NCBI RefSeq assembly: GCF_019303495.1
Contig: NZ_JAEVFI010000005.1
Location: 215,313 to 279,312, forward strand
DNA length: 64,000 bases
Direction: 5' to 3'
Origin: Streptomyces sp. JJ66
GTDB taxonomy: Bacteria > Actinomycetota > Actinomycetes > Streptomycetales > Streptomycetaceae
Shown here: in pieces, positions 26,130 to 35,301 of the stretch
Position numbering within the stretch: the stretch's first letter is position 1
Layout: every line of letters begins with the position of its first letter
The notes under the pieces: model-generated
The model's database searches: none
Told to the model about the DNA's origin: nothing
The model's input: the letters and a program-made list of their open reading frames with translations, nothing else
Program-made: the position numbers and the translations under genes

Positions 26130-26280
26130 TTCCCCACCTGGCTAATCTCAGGCCCGAACCTTCGCACGGTCGATCACCCACCCGGGGTGGCGGCGAAGGA
26201 ACCGCCGACTCCGCGGCCCGACGCGGAACCGGGTCGCACAGGTGCGCGGCGCGGCAGGCGGCTGAGGCAAAGGAGCTCGC
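26130..26280 (+). ncRNA. Candidate cyclic di-AMP (ydaO/yuaA-type) riboswitch
   Basis: The 307-bp gap before the first NlpC/P60 gene holds about 150 nt of structured, GC-rich leader directly abutting the ribosome-binding site. It starts around GGCTAATCTCAGG and contains CACCCGGGGTGGCG and a GGCG-loop-CGCC hairpin with GAACC elements. Actinobacterial cell-wall hydrolase genes of this class are known to be preceded by c-di-AMP riboswitches, and the CTAATC segment and GAACC loops recall that class. I could not fold or model it, so the call is tentative. Bases 25978-26129 show nothing else clear. Confidence 0.45.
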
Positions 26281-26284
26281 CCCC

Positions 26285-27328
26285 GTGGCGTCCCACCGTC
26301 GTCCCAAGCAGCCGGGGAGAACCCGCACGAGTGTTCTCACCGCGACCGCTGCGGCAGCCGTCGCCCTGTCCACCAACTCCGCTTACGCCGACCCGGCGCC
26401 CGATCCCGACGCGCGCGGTGTGCAGGCCGAGATCGACCGGCTGCACGAGGAAGCGGCCAAGGCCACCGAGAAGTACAACGGCGCCGAGGAGAAGGCCGAC
26501 AAGCTCCAGGACCAGGTTGACAGCATCCAGGACTCCGTGGCGCGCGGTCAGGACGAGCTCAACGACCTGCGCGACGGCCTGGGTTCGGCGGCCACCGCGC
26601 AGTACCGCAACGGCGGCCTGGACCCCTCGGTGCAACTGCTGCTGTCCTCCGACCCGGACGACTACCTGGAGCGCGCCTCCGCCCTCGACCAGCTCAGCGG
26701 CACGCAGGTCGCCGCGATCGAGCGCATCCAGGACAAGCAGCGCAACCTGGAGCAGCAGCGCGACAGCGCCGCCGAGAAGCTCGACGACCTCGCGGACACC
26801 CGGGAGGAGCTGGCCGACCAGAAGGACAAGGTCCAGAGCAAGCTCGCCAAGGCGCGGGAGCTGCTCAACTCGCTGACCGAGAAAGAGCGCGAGGAGCGGC
26901 GGGAGCGCGAGGAGCGGGCCAGCCGCGCCTCCACTGAGCGCGCCGAGCGGGGCACGGAAGCCGCGCCGCCCACCGGACGCGCCGCCTCCGCCTACGAGGC
27001 GGCCGCCACCCGCGTCGGCATGCCCTACGCGTGGGGCGCCGAGGGCCCCAACTCCTTCGACTGCTCGGGGCTGGTGGTGTGGGCCTACAAGCAGGCCGGG
27101 ATATCCGTGCCGCGCACCTCGCAGGCGCAGGCCAGCGCCGGTACGCGCATCAACTCGATGAGCGACCTGCGCGTGGGTGACCTGGTGATCCTGCGCAACG
27201 ACCTGGGCCACGTCGGGTTCTACGCCGGCAACGGCCAGATGCTGCACGCGCCCTACCCCGGTGTGTCGGTCCGCTACGAGTCCATCTCCGGCTCGGGCAT
27301 GCCGTTCATGTGGGGCGTGCGCATCTAA
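26285..27328 (+). CDS. NlpC/P60 (C40) peptidoglycan endopeptidase, RipA-like
   Basis: A 347-residue secreted hydrolase that cuts peptide stems of peptidoglycan. A signal peptide (TRTSVLTATAAAAVALSTNSAYA) is followed by a long coiled coil at about 40-225 (IDRLHEEAAKATEKYNGAEE onward, rich in Glu/Lys/Gln). The C-terminal NlpC/P60 domain has FDCSGLVVWAYKQAG (catalytic C260), VPRTSQAQ and LGHVGFYAGNGQMLHAPYPG (H309). GTG at 26285 follows AAAGGAGCTCG. The coiled coil probably holds the catalytic domain inactive until a partner such as an FtsX-type protein engages it (inference from related enzymes). Confidence 0.93.
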   Translation: MASHRRPKQPGRTRTSVLTATAAAAVALSTNSAYADPAPDPDARGVQAEIDRLHEEAAKATEKYNGAEEKADKLQDQVDSIQDSVARGQDELNDLRDGLGSAATAQYRNGGLDPSVQLLLSSDPDDYLERASALDQLSGTQVAAIERIQDKQRNLEQQRDSAAEKLDDLADTREELADQKDKVQSKLAKARELLNSLTEKEREERREREERASRASTERAERGTEAAPPTGRAASAYEAAATRVGMPYAWGAEGPNSFDCSGLVVWAYKQAGISVPRTSQAQASAGTRINSMSDLRVGDLVILRNDLGHVGFYAGNGQMLHAPYPGVSVRYESISGSGMPFMWGVRI

Positions 27329-27571
27329 GCTGCCCCCGCTGCCCCGTCACCCCGGCGTCAACCGCGTGCCAGTTAATCCCTTCTTACGAGTGGTCTCGGG
27401 GAGCGGCCGGGTGCCGGGCGCCGCGTGCTGAGCTGGGAATTGTGCCGGTTCCGGGCCTGCAGGAGGCTCGCCGGGCGTTGGACGGCCGGTGAGCGGGCCG
27501 TTACTGTGCGGGCGCCGTTCAGCGGCAGCCAGCCCCTGCGGGGGAACACGCACACCGAACGCGGAGCAGTC

Positions 27572-28612
27572 GTGGGTTCGCACCGACACACCCCACCCCC
27601 CGGCTTCGGCAGGGGCGCCCGGGTCACCGTTTTGACGGCGGCCGCCGCCTCAGCCGCCGCGATGACCGCCCTCCCCGCGGGCGCCGACCCCAGGGAGCCG
27701 ACAGCGGCTTCCGTGAGCGAGCGCGTGGACCGCCTGTACACGCAGGCGGAGCAGGCCACGGAGCAGTACAACGCGACCGCTGAGACCGTCGCCGACCTGC
27801 GCGAGCAGGTGGACCAGGCGCAGGACCAGGTGGCACGGGGCCAGGAGAAGGTCAACCGGTTGCGCGGCGCGCTCGGTTCCCTGGCCGGGGCGCAGTACCG
27901 CTCGGCCGGGGTGGACCCGGCGGTGACCCTCCTGCTGGCCACCGACCCGGACGGCTATCTGGACAAGGCCGCCACGCTGAACCGCATCGGCAGCCGCCAG
28001 ATCGGGGAGCTGCGCGACCTGCGCACCGCCCAGCGCCTGCTGAACACCCGCCGGGACCGCGCTACCGACCGGCTGGCGGAGCTGGAGGACGAGCGCGAGA
28101 AGCTGAGCAAGCACCGCAAGACGGTGCAGGGCAAGCTCGCCGCGGCGCAGCGGCTGCTGAACACCATGTCGGCCCAGGAGCGCCGGGAGCGCGAGGAGCG
28201 GGAGCGCGCGTCGCGCCAGGCGGCCCGGCCCGCTGCGACCGCGACGGGGGTGGCCGCCGGAGCCTCCGGGCGCGCGGGCGCCGCGCTGGCGGCAGCTCAG
28301 ACGGCGGTGGGCAGCCCCTACGGCTGGGGCCAGGCGGGGCCGCACGCGTTCGACTGCTCGGGCCTGACGCAGTGGGCCTACGGGCGGGCCGGGGTCTCCA
28401 TCCCGCGCACCTCGCAGGCGCAGGCGCACGCCGGGCAGCGGGTGCCGCTGGCCCAGGCCCGCCCGGGGGATCTGGTGCTCTACCGGGGCGACGCCAGCCA
28501 CGTGGCGATCTACGCGGGCGGCGGCCAGGTCATCCACGCGCCCTACCCGGGTGCCCAGGTGCGCTACGACCCGGTGAACATGATGCCGGTCAGTGCCGTG
28601 ACCCGGCCCTGA
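27572..28612 (+). CDS. Second NlpC/P60 (C40) endopeptidase, tandem paralogue
   Basis: A 346-residue protein with the same plan as the gene before it: signal peptide (VTVLTAAAASAAAMTALPAGA), coiled coil from about 45 to 220, and a C-terminal P60 domain with FDCSGLTQWAYGRAG (C262) and ASHVAIYAGGGQVIHAPYPG (H310). GTG at 27572 with GGAG upstream is preferred to longer frames, since it gives a signal peptide and a length matching the paralogue. It lies 243 bp after the first gene without the riboswitch-like leader. Its 3' end overlaps the converging glycosyltransferase gene by 23 bp. Confidence 0.9.
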   Translation: MGSHRHTPPPGFGRGARVTVLTAAAASAAAMTALPAGADPREPTAASVSERVDRLYTQAEQATEQYNATAETVADLREQVDQAQDQVARGQEKVNRLRGALGSLAGAQYRSAGVDPAVTLLLATDPDGYLDKAATLNRIGSRQIGELRDLRTAQRLLNTRRDRATDRLAELEDEREKLSKHRKTVQGKLAAAQRLLNTMSAQERREREERERASRQAARPAATATGVAAGASGRAGAALAAAQTAVGSPYGWGQAGPHAFDCSGLTQWAYGRAGVSIPRTSQAQAHAGQRVPLAQARPGDLVLYRGDASHVAIYAGGGQVIHAPYPGAQVRYDPVNMMPVSAVTRP

Positions 28613-29891
28613 GCGCACCGCCCCCGGCACCCTCGCCGGGCGCGCCCACCGCACCTCCGCCGGGCGCACCCCCGGCACCGGCCCGGTGGACGCCGACACC
28701 GGCCGCGTCCCGTGCTCCCGCCGCCCCGCTCACCGTCGTCCGCCACAGCCCGGCGCAGGACAGCACCGCCGCCGCCACCAGCAGCCCGTTGCGCACCACC
28801 AGCAGCGCCACACCCAGCGGCTGGCTGGTGACGACGGCGTCGAAGAACACCGGGAACTCCAGCAGCGTCACCGGCACGGCCGCCGCCACCAGCAGCGCGG
28901 GCCACCGCTGGTGCCGCGAGCGCAGCGTCAGGCAGACGGCCGCCAGACCCACCAGCCACACCAGGTACTGCGGGCTGAGCACCCGGCTGGTGACGGTGAA
29001 CAGCAGCACCGCCGCCAGCGCCGCGTCCGCGAGGGTGGACGGGCCCCAGGTGTGCGCGCGCAGCCGCCACCACACCAGCCAGCCGAACGCCGCCACCGTC
29101 AGCAGCAGCGACCCGGTGGCCACCATGTCCACCTGCGGCCCCAGGAACTCCATCGAGCCGTAGTGCAGCCGCACCTCGCCCGGCCAGCCGAACCCCCGCG
29201 CCACGTGGAGGACCAGCGCCCCCAGGGACTCCACCTCCACCCCCCGGTCCCGCTGGGCGGTCAGGAAGTCCCAGCCGCCGGGCCGCGCGAGCGACAGCAC
29301 CGCCGCGCACCCGGCCGCCGCGACGACGGCCGACCCCGCCAGCCGCGCCCCCCACCGGTCCCAGCGGGCACCGGCGAGCAGCAGCACGGGCCACACCTTG
29401 ACCAGCGCGCCGAGCCCGGCCAGTGCCCCGGCCAGCCGGGGGCGGCGGACGGCGGCCAGCAGCGCGCCGACAGCCAGCGCGGTCACCATGAGGTCGTAGC
29501 GGGCGTATACGGTCGGCCCCAGGAGCGGCACCCCGGCTACCCACAGCCACGCCCCGGCCAGGCTGCTCCCCCTGCGCGCTCGTCCTCGTACGGCCCGCAG
29601 CAGCAGGGCGAGGACGAGCGCGTCGGTGGCGCAGGCCAGGACGAAGAACGCCGCCGGGTAGGCGAGGAAGGGCAGCAGATCAGGCGCGAGGACGGGCAGG
29701 GCGGCGCCCGGCGGGTACTGCCAGGAGACGTCGTCCAGCGGGTAGCTGCCGCCGCGCAGCACCTGGGCCCAGCCCTGGTAGATCACCGACACGTCCGAGG
29801 TGACGTCCGGGCCGCGCAGCCGCCACACCCCGAAGACGGTCAGCAGCAGCACGGCGCGGGTGAGCACCCAGGTGAGCAGCGGCAGACGCAT
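28590..29891 (-). CDS. GT87-family polytopic mannosyltransferase-like protein
   Basis: A 433-residue integral membrane glycosyltransferase of the GT-C fold, using polyprenyl-phosphate sugars on the outer face of the membrane. About ten hydrophobic helices are visible, starting MRLPLLTWVLTRAVLLLTVF. The first extracytoplasmic loop has the acidic pair region SYPLDDVSWQYPPGA, and GPTVYARYDLMVTALAVGAL and RVLSPQYLVWLVGL are GT87-like. Donor and acceptor are not readable. The Ala/Gly-rich C-terminal tail looks disordered. ATG at 29891. It diverges from the PimB-like gene, consistent with phosphatidylinositol mannoside or lipoglycan work (inference). Confidence 0.82.
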   Translation of the reverse strand: MRLPLLTWVLTRAVLLLTVFGVWRLRGPDVTSDVSVIYQGWAQVLRGGSYPLDDVSWQYPPGAALPVLAPDLLPFLAYPAAFFVLACATDALVLALLLRAVRGRARRGSSLAGAWLWVAGVPLLGPTVYARYDLMVTALAVGALLAAVRRPRLAGALAGLGALVKVWPVLLLAGARWDRWGARLAGSAVVAAAGCAAVLSLARPGGWDFLTAQRDRGVEVESLGALVLHVARGFGWPGEVRLHYGSMEFLGPQVDMVATGSLLLTVAAFGWLVWWRLRAHTWGPSTLADAALAAVLLFTVTSRVLSPQYLVWLVGLAAVCLTLRSRHQRWPALLVAAAVPVTLLEFPVFFDAVVTSQPLGVALLVVRNGLLVAAAVLSCAGLWRTTVSGAAGARDAAGVGVHRAGAGGAPGGGAVGAPGEGAGGGALRAGSRH

Positions 29892-29950
29892 ACCGTGACC
29901 GTACGCGGTGCGACGCCCCGGCCGGTACCGGCGGCGCCGCGCCCACCCGG

Positions 29951-29956
29951 TACTGT
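29951..29956 (+). promoter_or_regulatory. -10 box TACTGT for a probable leaderless transcript
   Basis: TACTGT ends 8 nt before the ATG at 29965, with no Shine-Dalgarno between. It supports that ATG over the in-frame ATG four codons later. Confidence 0.45.
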
Positions 29957-29964
29957 CGTCGCCG

Positions 29965-31119
29965 ATGCACCCGCCCATGCCCAAGACGCTGATCGTCACC
30001 AACGATTTCCCGCCCCGCCCCGGCGGTATCCAGGCGTTCCTGCACAGCATGGCGCTGCGCCTGGACCCAGACCGCCTCGTCGTCTACGCCTCCACCTGGA
30101 ACCGCAGCGCCGAGGGCCGCGAGGCGACGGCACGGTTCGACGCGGAGCAGCCCTTCCCCGTCGTCCGCGACCGCACCACCATGCTGCTGCCCACCCCGCG
30201 CGTCACCCGGCGCGCGAGCGAGCTGCTGCGCGAACACGGCTGCACCTCGGTGTGGTTCGGCGCCGCCGCGCCGCTGGGCCTGATGGCACCGGCGCTGCGG
30301 GCGGCGGGCGCGCGGCGGCTGGTGGCCACCACGCACGGGCACGAGGCGGGCTGGGCCCAGCTGCCCGCCGCACGGCAACTGCTGCGGCGTATCGGCGAGT
30401 CCACCGACACGATCACCTACCTCGGTGAGTACACTCGCGCCCGCATCGCCCGCGCCCTCACCGAGCAGGCCGCCGCCCGCATGGTCCAGCTGCCGCCGGG
30501 CGTGGACGAGAAGACCTTCCACCCCGGCTCCGGCGGCGACGCGGTCCGCGCCCGCCTGGGCCTGACCGACCGCCCGGTGATCGTGTGCGTCTCCCGGCTG
30601 GTGCGGCGCAAAGGCCAGGACACCCTCATCGAGGCCATGCCGCGCATTCTGGCGCAGGTGCCAAACGCGGTGCTCCTCATCGTCGGCGGCGGCCCCTACG
30701 AGGCAAACCTGCGCCAGCTCGCGCAGGCCACCGGCGTCGCCGGCGCGGTGCGCTTCACCGGCGCCGTGCCCTGGGAGGAGCTGCCCGCCCACTACGGCGC
30801 CGGGGACGTGTTCGCCATGCCGTGCCGCACCCGGCGCGGCGGGCTGGACGTGGAGGGCCTGGGCATCGTCTACCTGGAGGCGTCCGCGACCGGCCTGCCC
30901 GTGGTGGCCGGAGACTCCGGTGGCGCGCCCGACGCCGTGCTGCCCGGCGAGACGGGCTGGGTGGTGCGCGGTGGCGACGCGGCGCAGACCGCCGAACGCG
31001 TCACCGCCGCGCTGAAGGACCCCGGGCTGCGCCGCCGCCTGGGGCAGGGGGGCCGGGCCTGGGTCGAGGAGCGGTGGCGCTGGGATCTGCTCGCGGACCG
31101 GCTGCGGGAACTGCTGTAA
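29965..31119 (+). CDS. GT4 glycosyltransferase, PimB-like mannosyltransferase
   Basis: A 384-residue GT-B fold enzyme. The N-terminal Rossmann domain starts KTLIVTNDFPPRPGGIQAFL; the C-terminal nucleotide-sugar domain has VIVCVSRLVRRKGQDTLIEA, LLIVGGGPYE and the donor-site EGLGIVYLEASATGLPVV with the E-x7-E pair. It closely recalls mycobacterial PimB', which adds the second mannose from GDP-mannose to phosphatidylinositol mono-mannoside on the cytoplasmic face. ATG at 29965 fits a leaderless promoter; the second ATG at 29977 cannot be ruled out. Neighbours (GT87 enzyme, PlsC, acyl-CoA ligase) suit envelope lipid synthesis. Confidence 0.87.
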   Translation: MHPPMPKTLIVTNDFPPRPGGIQAFLHSMALRLDPDRLVVYASTWNRSAEGREATARFDAEQPFPVVRDRTTMLLPTPRVTRRASELLREHGCTSVWFGAAAPLGLMAPALRAAGARRLVATTHGHEAGWAQLPAARQLLRRIGESTDTITYLGEYTRARIARALTEQAAARMVQLPPGVDEKTFHPGSGGDAVRARLGLTDRPVIVCVSRLVRRKGQDTLIEAMPRILAQVPNAVLLIVGGGPYEANLRQLAQATGVAGAVRFTGAVPWEELPAHYGAGDVFAMPCRTRRGGLDVEGLGIVYLEASATGLPVVAGDSGGAPDAVLPGETGWVVRGGDAAQTAERVTAALKDPGLRRRLGQGGRAWVEERWRWDLLADRLRELL

Positions 31120-31177
31120 CGCGCGGGGACGCCGCCCGCGTTTGCGGCCGGTGCGCAGGCCCAGCACGCTGGAGGCG

Positions 31178-32191
31178 ATGGACCCCGTCGCGGCGCTGGA
31201 CCGGATCGCGTACCTGCTGGAGCGGGCCCAGGCGCCCACCTACCGGGTGCGGGCCTTCCGCAGGGCGTCGGGCGTGCTGGCCGGGCTGCCGCCCGGCGAG
31301 GTGGAGCGCCGCGCCCGCGACGGCACGCTGACGCGGCTCAAAGGGCTGGGGGAGACGACGGCCACGGTCGCCCGCGAGGCGCTGGCCGGTACGGTGCCGG
31401 GATACCTGGCGAAGCTGGAGGAGCAGGCGGCGGCGCCCGAGCGGCTGCCGGAGGCCGCCGAGCGGCTGTGCGCGGCCCTGCGCGGCGACTGCCACACCCA
31501 CTCCGACTGGTCCGACGGCGGCAGCCCCATCGACGTCATGGCCCGCGCCGCCCGGGACCTGGGACACGAGTGGGCCGTGCTGAGCGACCACTCGCCCCGG
31601 CTGACCGTCGCGCGCGGCCTGTCTCCGCAGCGGCTGCGCGAACAGCTGGACGTGGTCGCCGCACTGAACGAGGAGCTGGCTCCGTTCCGGCTGCTGACCG
31701 GCATCGAATGCGACATCCTCAGTGACGGCTCGCTGGACCAGGAAGCCGGGCTGCTGGACCGGCTCGACGTGGTGGTGGCCTCCGTCCACTCCGAACTGCG
31801 CATGCCCGCCGCCGCGATGACGCGCCGCATGGAACGGGCCGTGCGCAGCCCGCTCGTGGACGTGCTGGGGCACTGCACCGGGCGGCTGCTGGGCGGGCGG
31901 CGGGGGCGCCCGGAATCGCAGTTCGACGCGGCCCGGGTCTTCGCCGCCTGCGCCGAGTCCGGTACCGCCGTGGAGATCAACTGCCGCCCCGAGCGGCTGG
32001 ACCCGCCGCTGCGGCTGCTGCGCCATGCGGTGTCCGAGGGCTGCCACTTCGCGATCGACACCGACGCGCACGCGCCCGGTCAGCTGGACTGGCAGCCGCA
32101 CGGGTGCGTCCGCGCCGCCGAGTGCGACGTGCCCGCCGAACGCGTCGTCACCACCTGGGACGCCGACACCCTGCTGGCGTGGACACGCTGA
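31178..32191 (+). CDS. PHP-domain phosphoesterase with helix-hairpin-helix N-terminus
   Basis: A 337-residue protein. Residues about 1-100 resemble the HhH DNA-binding part of PolX-like proteins (DRIAYLLERAQAPTYRVRAF; LTRLKGLGETTATVAREAL). From about residue 105 a PHP domain follows with metal-binding GDCHTHSDWSDG, VLSDHSPRLTVARG, TGIECDIL, VVASVHSELRM, VDVLGHCTGR and FAIDTDAHAPGQ. No polymerase palm is present. It may hydrolyse phosphomonoesters or act in DNA repair; the substrate is unknown. ATG at 31178 is chosen on domain grounds although the GGAGG before it is only 2 nt away. Confidence 0.85.
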   Translation: MDPVAALDRIAYLLERAQAPTYRVRAFRRASGVLAGLPPGEVERRARDGTLTRLKGLGETTATVAREALAGTVPGYLAKLEEQAAAPERLPEAAERLCAALRGDCHTHSDWSDGGSPIDVMARAARDLGHEWAVLSDHSPRLTVARGLSPQRLREQLDVVAALNEELAPFRLLTGIECDILSDGSLDQEAGLLDRLDVVVASVHSELRMPAAAMTRRMERAVRSPLVDVLGHCTGRLLGGRRGRPESQFDAARVFAACAESGTAVEINCRPERLDPPLRLLRHAVSEGCHFAIDTDAHAPGQLDWQPHGCVRAAECDVPAERVVTTWDADTLLAWTR

Positions 32192-32284
32192 GCCGCGCAG
32201 CGGGACGCCCGGCGGGCGGGCCGTAGGCCCTGGGACGCGGACGCCGGGCGGGCGCCGTCGGCCCCGCGCGCTGGCCGGGTGCCG

Positions 32285-34084
32285 TCAGCCGTACAGGGCC
32301 TCGATCTCGTGCGCGAAGTCCTTGGCGACGACGTTGCGCTTGAGTTTCAGCGACGGCGTGACGTGCCCGGAGTCCTCGGTGAACTGGGTCGGCAGCAGCC
32401 GGAACCTGCGCACCGACTCCGCGCGCGAGACGGCCGCGTTGCCGTCGTCCACGGCCTCCTGTACCGCGGCCAGCAGCTCCGGGTCGGCCAGCAGGTCGGT
32501 GCGGTTCAGCCCGCCCTTGCCGTGCTCCTCGGCCCAGCGCGGCAGGAACTCCTCGTCCAGCGTGATCAGCGCGCTGATGTAGGGGCGTCCGTCGCCGACC
32601 ACCATGCACTCGGCGACCAGCGCGTGCGCGCGGATGCGGTCTTCGATGACGGCCGGGGCGACGTTCTTGCCGCCCGCCGTCACCAGGATCTCCTTCTTGC
32701 GCCCGGTGATGCTCAGGTAGCCGTCGGCGTCGAGGGTGCCGAGGTCGCCGGTGTGGAACCAGCCGTCCGCCATCGCCTCCGTGGTGGCCGCATCGTTGTT
32801 CCAGTACCCGGCGAACAGGTGCTCACCGTGCAGCAGGACCTCGCCGTCCTCGGCGATGCGCACCACCGACCCGGGCAGCGGCTGGCCCACGGTGCCGATC
32901 TTCTGCCGGTCCCACGGGTTGAACGCCGTCGCCGCGCACGACTCGGTCAGCCCGTAGCCCTCCAGCACGGTGAAGCCGATCCCACGGTAGAAGTGGCCCA
33001 GCCGCGAACCGAGCGCCGCCCCGCCGGAGATGGCGTGCGTGGCGCGCCCGCCGAGCACCGAGCGCAGCTTGCTGTAGACGAGCCGGTCGAACACCTTGTG
33101 CTTGAGCCTGACCCCCAGCGAAGGCCCGCCCGGGGTGCTCAGCCCCTCGCTGTAGGCGATCGCGGCGGCGGCGGCCTTGTCGAAGATCTTGCCCTTGCCG
33201 TCGCCCTCGGCCTTCGCCCGCGCCGAGTTGTAGACCTTCTCGAACACCCGGGGCACGCCGAGCACGATCGTGGGCTTGAAGGACGCCAGTTCGTCGGTGA
33301 GCGTCTTGATGTCCGGCACCAGCCCGAGCCGGATCGGCGCCATCACGGCCGCGAGCTGCACCATGCGCCCGAACACGTGCGCTGCCGGAAGAAACAGCAG
33401 CACCGAGCCCTCACCCGGCCGGAACAGCGGCTTCAGCCGCTCCACGATGTTGCCGCACTCGGCCAGGAACGACCGGTGCGTCAGCACGCATCCCTTGGGG
33501 CGGCCCATGGTCCCCGAGGTGTAGACGATCGTCGCCGGGTCGTCCGCGCACGCGGTGCGGCTGCGCTGGTCCACCGCCTCGTCCGGGACGTCGGCACCGG
33601 CGGCGGTCAGCTCGGCGACGCCACCCTCGTCGATCGTCCACACCTCGCGCAGCTCCGGCAGCCGGTCGCGGACGCCGCCGACGGTCCGCGCGTGCCCGGG
33701 GCTCTCCACGACGACGCCGACGGCACCGGAGTCACCGAGTATCCAGGCGATCTGCTCCGGGCTGCTCGTCTCGTACACCGGGACGGTCACCCCGCCCGCC
33801 GCCCAGATCGCGAAGTCCAGCAGCGTCCACTCGTAGCGGGTGCGCGACATCAGCGCGACGCGGTCGCCCGGCTCGACACCGGCGGCCATCAGCCCCTTGG
33901 CGACGGCGTTGACCTCCGCCAGGAAGGCCGTCGCGGTCAGGTCCTCCCACCGGGCCGCATCGCGCGGGTCCTTTCTGGCGATCACCGCGAGGTCCGGGTA
34001 CTGGGCCGCGTTGCGACGGATCAGATCGGTGAGGTTTCCGTCCGCGGGGACCTCGTACAGAGCCGGAAGGCTGAACTCGCGCAA
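32285..34084 (-). CDS. Long-chain acyl-CoA ligase (FadD15-like AMP-forming synthetase)
   Basis: A 599-residue adenylate-forming enzyme that activates fatty acids to acyl-CoA. The P-loop is YTSGTMGRPKGCVLTHRS, followed by LFLPAAHVFGRMVQL, the gate/A5 region EGYGLTESCAATAFNP, the A7 motif GWFHTGDLG and the A8 SITGRKKEILVTAGGKNV; the A10 lysine region is LKLKRNVVAKDF. The start is the TTG at 34084, giving MREFSLPALYEVP and having AGGAG about 10 nt upstream. An upstream ATG at 34147 would add a non-family tail. It sits between the PHP and phosphoesterase genes. Confidence 0.93.
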   Translation of the reverse strand: MREFSLPALYEVPADGNLTDLIRRNAAQYPDLAVIARKDPRDAARWEDLTATAFLAEVNAVAKGLMAAGVEPGDRVALMSRTRYEWTLLDFAIWAAGGVTVPVYETSSPEQIAWILGDSGAVGVVVESPGHARTVGGVRDRLPELREVWTIDEGGVAELTAAGADVPDEAVDQRSRTACADDPATIVYTSGTMGRPKGCVLTHRSFLAECGNIVERLKPLFRPGEGSVLLFLPAAHVFGRMVQLAAVMAPIRLGLVPDIKTLTDELASFKPTIVLGVPRVFEKVYNSARAKAEGDGKGKIFDKAAAAAIAYSEGLSTPGGPSLGVRLKHKVFDRLVYSKLRSVLGGRATHAISGGAALGSRLGHFYRGIGFTVLEGYGLTESCAATAFNPWDRQKIGTVGQPLPGSVVRIAEDGEVLLHGEHLFAGYWNNDAATTEAMADGWFHTGDLGTLDADGYLSITGRKKEILVTAGGKNVAPAVIEDRIRAHALVAECMVVGDGRPYISALITLDEEFLPRWAEEHGKGGLNRTDLLADPELLAAVQEAVDDGNAAVSRAESVRRFRLLPTQFTEDSGHVTPSLKLKRNVVAKDFAHEIEALYG

Positions 34085-34416
34085 GACTGCTGCTCCTCGT
34101 CGGCACCGCCGCGAGACCGGGGGTGACCTCGCGTTGCTGGACGGCATAAGACGGCATGGACAGCGCGGACGTTACCCATCGGTAGAGGGACGGGTACAGA
34201 CCCGCCAGTCAGATGTTCGCTGTGTCACACCCCGCGCGGCCAGCCTGCGGCGACACTAACACCGGCGCCGGTATTGCTCGCCTTTCCGCCTCCCCGCCCG
34301 GCTCAGGTGGCGAGGCCCGCACGCTGGACCACCGCACCCCGCGCGGGCCTCGCACCGGGCCGGAACCCCGGCCCACGCCGGGAACCCCGGGCCGACGGCG
34401 CCGTAGGGTGAGGCGC
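34085..34416. other. Divergent intergenic region, acyl-CoA ligase / phosphoesterase
   Basis: A 332-bp non-coding stretch. The right end holds the leaderless-type promoter of the phosphoesterase. The left part should contain the ligase promoter, but no clear pair of boxes was found. No small gene or repeat is convincing. Confidence 0.4.
34404..34409 (+). promoter_or_regulatory. -10 box TAGGGT for a probable leaderless transcript
   Basis: TAGGGT ends 7 nt before the ATG at 34417; no Shine-Dalgarno is present between them. Confidence 0.5.
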
Positions 34417-35196
34417 ATGCGGATTCACGTGGTCAGCGACGTGCACGGGAACAGCGGGGATCTGGCACACGCGGGCGAGGGCGCCGACGTCACCCTGTGC
34501 CTGGGCGACCTCCTCCTCTTCCTGGACTACGCCGACTACCGCCGTGGCATCCTCCCGGAGCTGTTCGGCCCGGAGGCCACCGCCCGCTACGTGGAGCTGC
34601 GCACCGCACGGCGCTACGCCGAGGCCCGCACCTACGCCCGCGAGCTGTGGGACACAGTAGGCACCGTAGACGCTGTAGACATGGCCGCCGCCGTGGAGCC
34701 CGCCGTGCGCCGCCAGTACGCGGAACTGTTCGCCGCGATGCCCACCCCCACCTACGCCACCTACGGCAACGTGGACCTCCCCAAACTGTGGCCGGAGTAC
34801 GCGCGGCCGGGCACCACCGTGCTGGACGGGCAGACCGCGCGGATCGGCGGGCTGACCGTCGGTTTCGTCGGCGGCGGCCTGCGCACACCGATGAACACCC
34901 CCTACGAGCTGGAACCGGACGTCTACGCGGAGAAGGTCGCCGCGCTCGGCACCGTGGACGTGCTGTGCTCGCACATTCCGCCGGAGGTGCCGGAACTGTG
35001 CTACGACACCGTCGCCCGCCGCTTCGAGCGGGGCAGCGCCGCCCTGCTGGAGGCGATCCACCAGATACGTCCCCGCTACGCCCTGTTCGGCCACGTCCAC
35101 CAGCCGCTGGTGCGGCGCATGCGGATCGGCGCGACCGAGTGCGTCAACGTCGGCCACTTCAACGCCACCGGCAAGCCGTTCGTCCTGCGGTGGTGA
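34417..35196 (+). CDS. Calcineurin-like metallophosphoesterase
   Basis: A 259-residue metallophosphoesterase. The metal-binding motifs appear in order: IHVVSDVHGNSGDL (D-x-H), CLGDLLLFLDY (GD), YATYGNVDLPKLW (GN-x-D position), VLCSHIPPEVP (H) and LFGHVHQPLVRR (GHxH). The substrate may be a cyclic nucleotide, phosphoprotein or lipid phosphate and cannot be told from sequence. ATG at 34417 fits a leaderless promoter. The SRPBCC and ArsA-like genes follow on the same strand. Confidence 0.9.
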   Translation: MRIHVVSDVHGNSGDLAHAGEGADVTLCLGDLLLFLDYADYRRGILPELFGPEATARYVELRTARRYAEARTYARELWDTVGTVDAVDMAAAVEPAVRRQYAELFAAMPTPTYATYGNVDLPKLWPEYARPGTTVLDGQTARIGGLTVGFVGGGLRTPMNTPYELEPDVYAEKVAALGTVDVLCSHIPPEVPELCYDTVARRFERGSAALLEAIHQIRPRYALFGHVHQPLVRRMRIGATECVNVGHFNATGKPFVLRW

Positions 35197-35301
35197 CGCG
35201 GGTGAGGTGAGCGCACCCCGCCCGCGATAGCCTGCCTGCGCAGACGGCGCGGCACGACTTGGCGCACACGGACTCAACGGCCACCCCGGAGGACCACAGC
35301 G

